Source: Chitinophagaceae bacterium
GTDB taxonomy: Bacteria; Bacteroidota; Bacteroidia; Chitinophagales; Chitinophagaceae
Direction of reading: 5' to 3'
Length of the DNA stretch: 7,885 bases
Assembly (NCBI GenBank): GCA_009996555.1
Contig: JAACZX010000101.1
Location: forward strand, 1 to 7,885
The notes under the pieces were generated by a model. That model ran no database searches and was not told the DNA's origin. It saw nothing but the letters and a program-made list of their open reading frames with translations. Numbering within the stretch: the stretch's first letter is position 1; every line of letters begins with the position of its first letter. Below, piece by piece: positions 6,874 through 7,885 of this stretch. Position numbers and translations under genes: made by a program.

Positions 6874-7885
6874 TTACGCCGTCTTCTTTTGATTTGCAAC
6901 TGCAAGATAATAAACAGGAATACCTAACAAAACAATACCCAGCCCAATACCTGCATACAAAGGTTTCATAATGATCAGGAAGAAACAAAATGTGAGCCCG
7001 AGAATAATATAAATAACGGGCAGAACAGGATAAGCAAATGCTTTATAGGGCCGTTCTATGTCCGGACGTTTTACCCGCAATACAAATATGCCGATGATAG
7101 TAAGCACATAAAACAGCACCACTACAAAAGAGATCATATCAAGTAAATCGCCATACTGTCCGCTTAAACAAAGTAAAGAAGCCCAAACACATTGTGCCCA
7201 CAACGCCCATTGCGGTACTGCATTTTCATTTAACGTACCTGCCTGCTTAAAAAACAATCCATCCTGCGCCATGGTATAATAAACCCTTGCACCTGATAAT
7301 ACAAGACCATTAATACAACCAAATGTTGAGATCATGATCATAACAGCAATCACATAAGTACCGATACTTCCGAATATTTCATTCGCTGCCGTAACAGCTA
7401 CACGATCCTGTTTAGCGAAAGCAATACTTTGTTCACCACCATTCAACGGAAGTACACTGATGTACATAATATTTGCAGCAATGTAAATGATGGTTACAAT
7501 GAGAGTGCCGAGGAACAGACTCAACCCAATATTACGTTTTGGATTTTTAATTTCACCTGCAATGAATGTTACGTTGTTCCATGCATCGCTGCTGAAGATA
7601 GAACCCGTCATTGATGCTGCAATGGCTCCTAATACCGCACTGCCTGCAATACCTGCAATCATTCCGCCTTCCTGTATCTTACTCATTTGCCAGGCGTTCT
7701 CCCAGTTGGCATTCCACACATCGGCTTTTGCTGCCAGCAACAAACCAAACACGATCAAGCCAAACAATGAAACAAGTTTAGTGATGGTGAAAATAGTTTG
7801 AATGATCTTACCGCCTTGTATTCCCCTTGTATTGATGTATGTAAGCAATGCGATGACTGCAATGGAAACAAGCTGTGCAGGATAT
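6874..7885 (-). CDS. APC-superfamily amino-acid permease, LAT/SteT-like (N-terminus outside window)
   Basis: 336 residues are visible, reading from base 7884 to the TAA at 6876-6874; the frame is still open at the window edge, so the true start lies beyond it. The first visible residues (PAQLVSIAVIALLTYINTRG) are mid-protein, and a TTG at 7848 is not a real start. About nine hydrophobic segments can be picked out, so with the usual 12 about three are missing. SSDAWNNVTFIAGEIKNPKRN and the later KRPDIERPYKAFAYPVLPVIYI are hallmarks of the LAT-type (SLC7/SteT) branch of amino-acid/polyamine/organocation transporters, which exchange or take up neutral amino acids in the inner membrane. Substrate is not predictable. 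It is the first visible gene of a tightly spaced operon with the heptose kinase and isoaspartyl peptidase; the promoter lies outside the window. Confidence 0.92.
   Translation of the reverse strand, partial: YPAQLVSIAVIALLTYINTRGIQGGKIIQTIFTITKLVSLFGLIVFGLLLAAKADVWNANWENAWQMSKIQEGGMIAGIAGSAVLGAIAASMTGSIFSSDAWNNVTFIAGEIKNPKRNIGLSLFLGTLIVTIIYIAANIMYISVLPLNGGEQSIAFAKQDRVAVTAANEIFGSIGTYVIAVMIMISTFGCINGLVLSGARVYYTMAQDGLFFKQAGTLNENAVPQWALWAQCVWASLLCLSGQYGDLLDMISFVVVLFYVLTIIGIFVLRVKRPDIERPYKAFAYPVLPVIYIILGLTFCFFLIIMKPLYAGIGLGIVLLGIPVYYLAVANQKKTA

Noticed and set aside
7846..7848. TTG at 7848 as the permease start
   Set aside because: The frame stays open to the window edge with family-typical residues (PAQLVSIAVIAL) before it, and a LAT-type permease needs about three more membrane segments upstream.
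1..7885. Search for defence systems, toxin-antitoxin pairs, CRISPR, IS ends, tRNA/rRNA or riboswitches
   Set aside because: All longer reading frames are explained by housekeeping or envelope genes, and the only gap over 100 bases holds the heptad/palindrome element; no such system can be supported.

Overview
The window looks like ordinary chromosomal DNA from a Bacteroidota bacterium, probably of the Chitinophagaceae type. This rests on moderately AT-rich coding sequence, no clear Shine-Dalgarno sequences, an 'AQAQ'-type signal-peptide end, matches to the Bacteroidota -7 promoter element (TAnnTTTG), and protein families typical of the group. The genus is inference only. No phage, IS element, CRISPR array, tRNA or rRNA is visible.

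The layout is two convergent gene blocks. The left block (1-4137, plus strand) holds the 3' end of an M1-family metallopeptidase, then a complete 949-residue secreted M1-type metallopeptidase with a long C-terminal extension that looks like an outer-membrane beta-barrel, then a FemAB/GNAT-type acyltransferase whose ATG overlaps the peptidase stop codon. The two M1 genes are tandem paralogues that align through the end of the catalytic domain, but only the second has the extension.

The right block (7885-4255, minus strand) reads, in transcription order: an APC-family amino-acid permease (5' end outside the window), a monofunctional heptose-7-phosphate kinase of the HldE/RfaE N-domain type, an isoaspartyl peptidase/L-asparaginase (Ntn-hydrolase), and ispD of the MEP isoprenoid pathway. 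The first three are separated by a single base each (TAATATG and TAGTATG junctions), so they are almost certainly one translationally coupled transcript. ispD follows after 25 bases, with a possible promoter of its own. The block mixes amino-acid or peptide use (permease, isoaspartyl peptidase), LPS inner-core precursor synthesis (heptose kinase) and isoprenoid synthesis (IspD).

The 117-base convergent gap (4138-4254) holds a 7-base degenerate tandem repeat that begins in the last codons of the acyltransferase gene, running into a palindromic REP-like hairpin. I see no canonical terminator there. I found no clearly new multi-gene system. The most unusual items are the M1-plus-barrel architecture coupled to an acyltransferase and the heptad/REP-like intergenic element.
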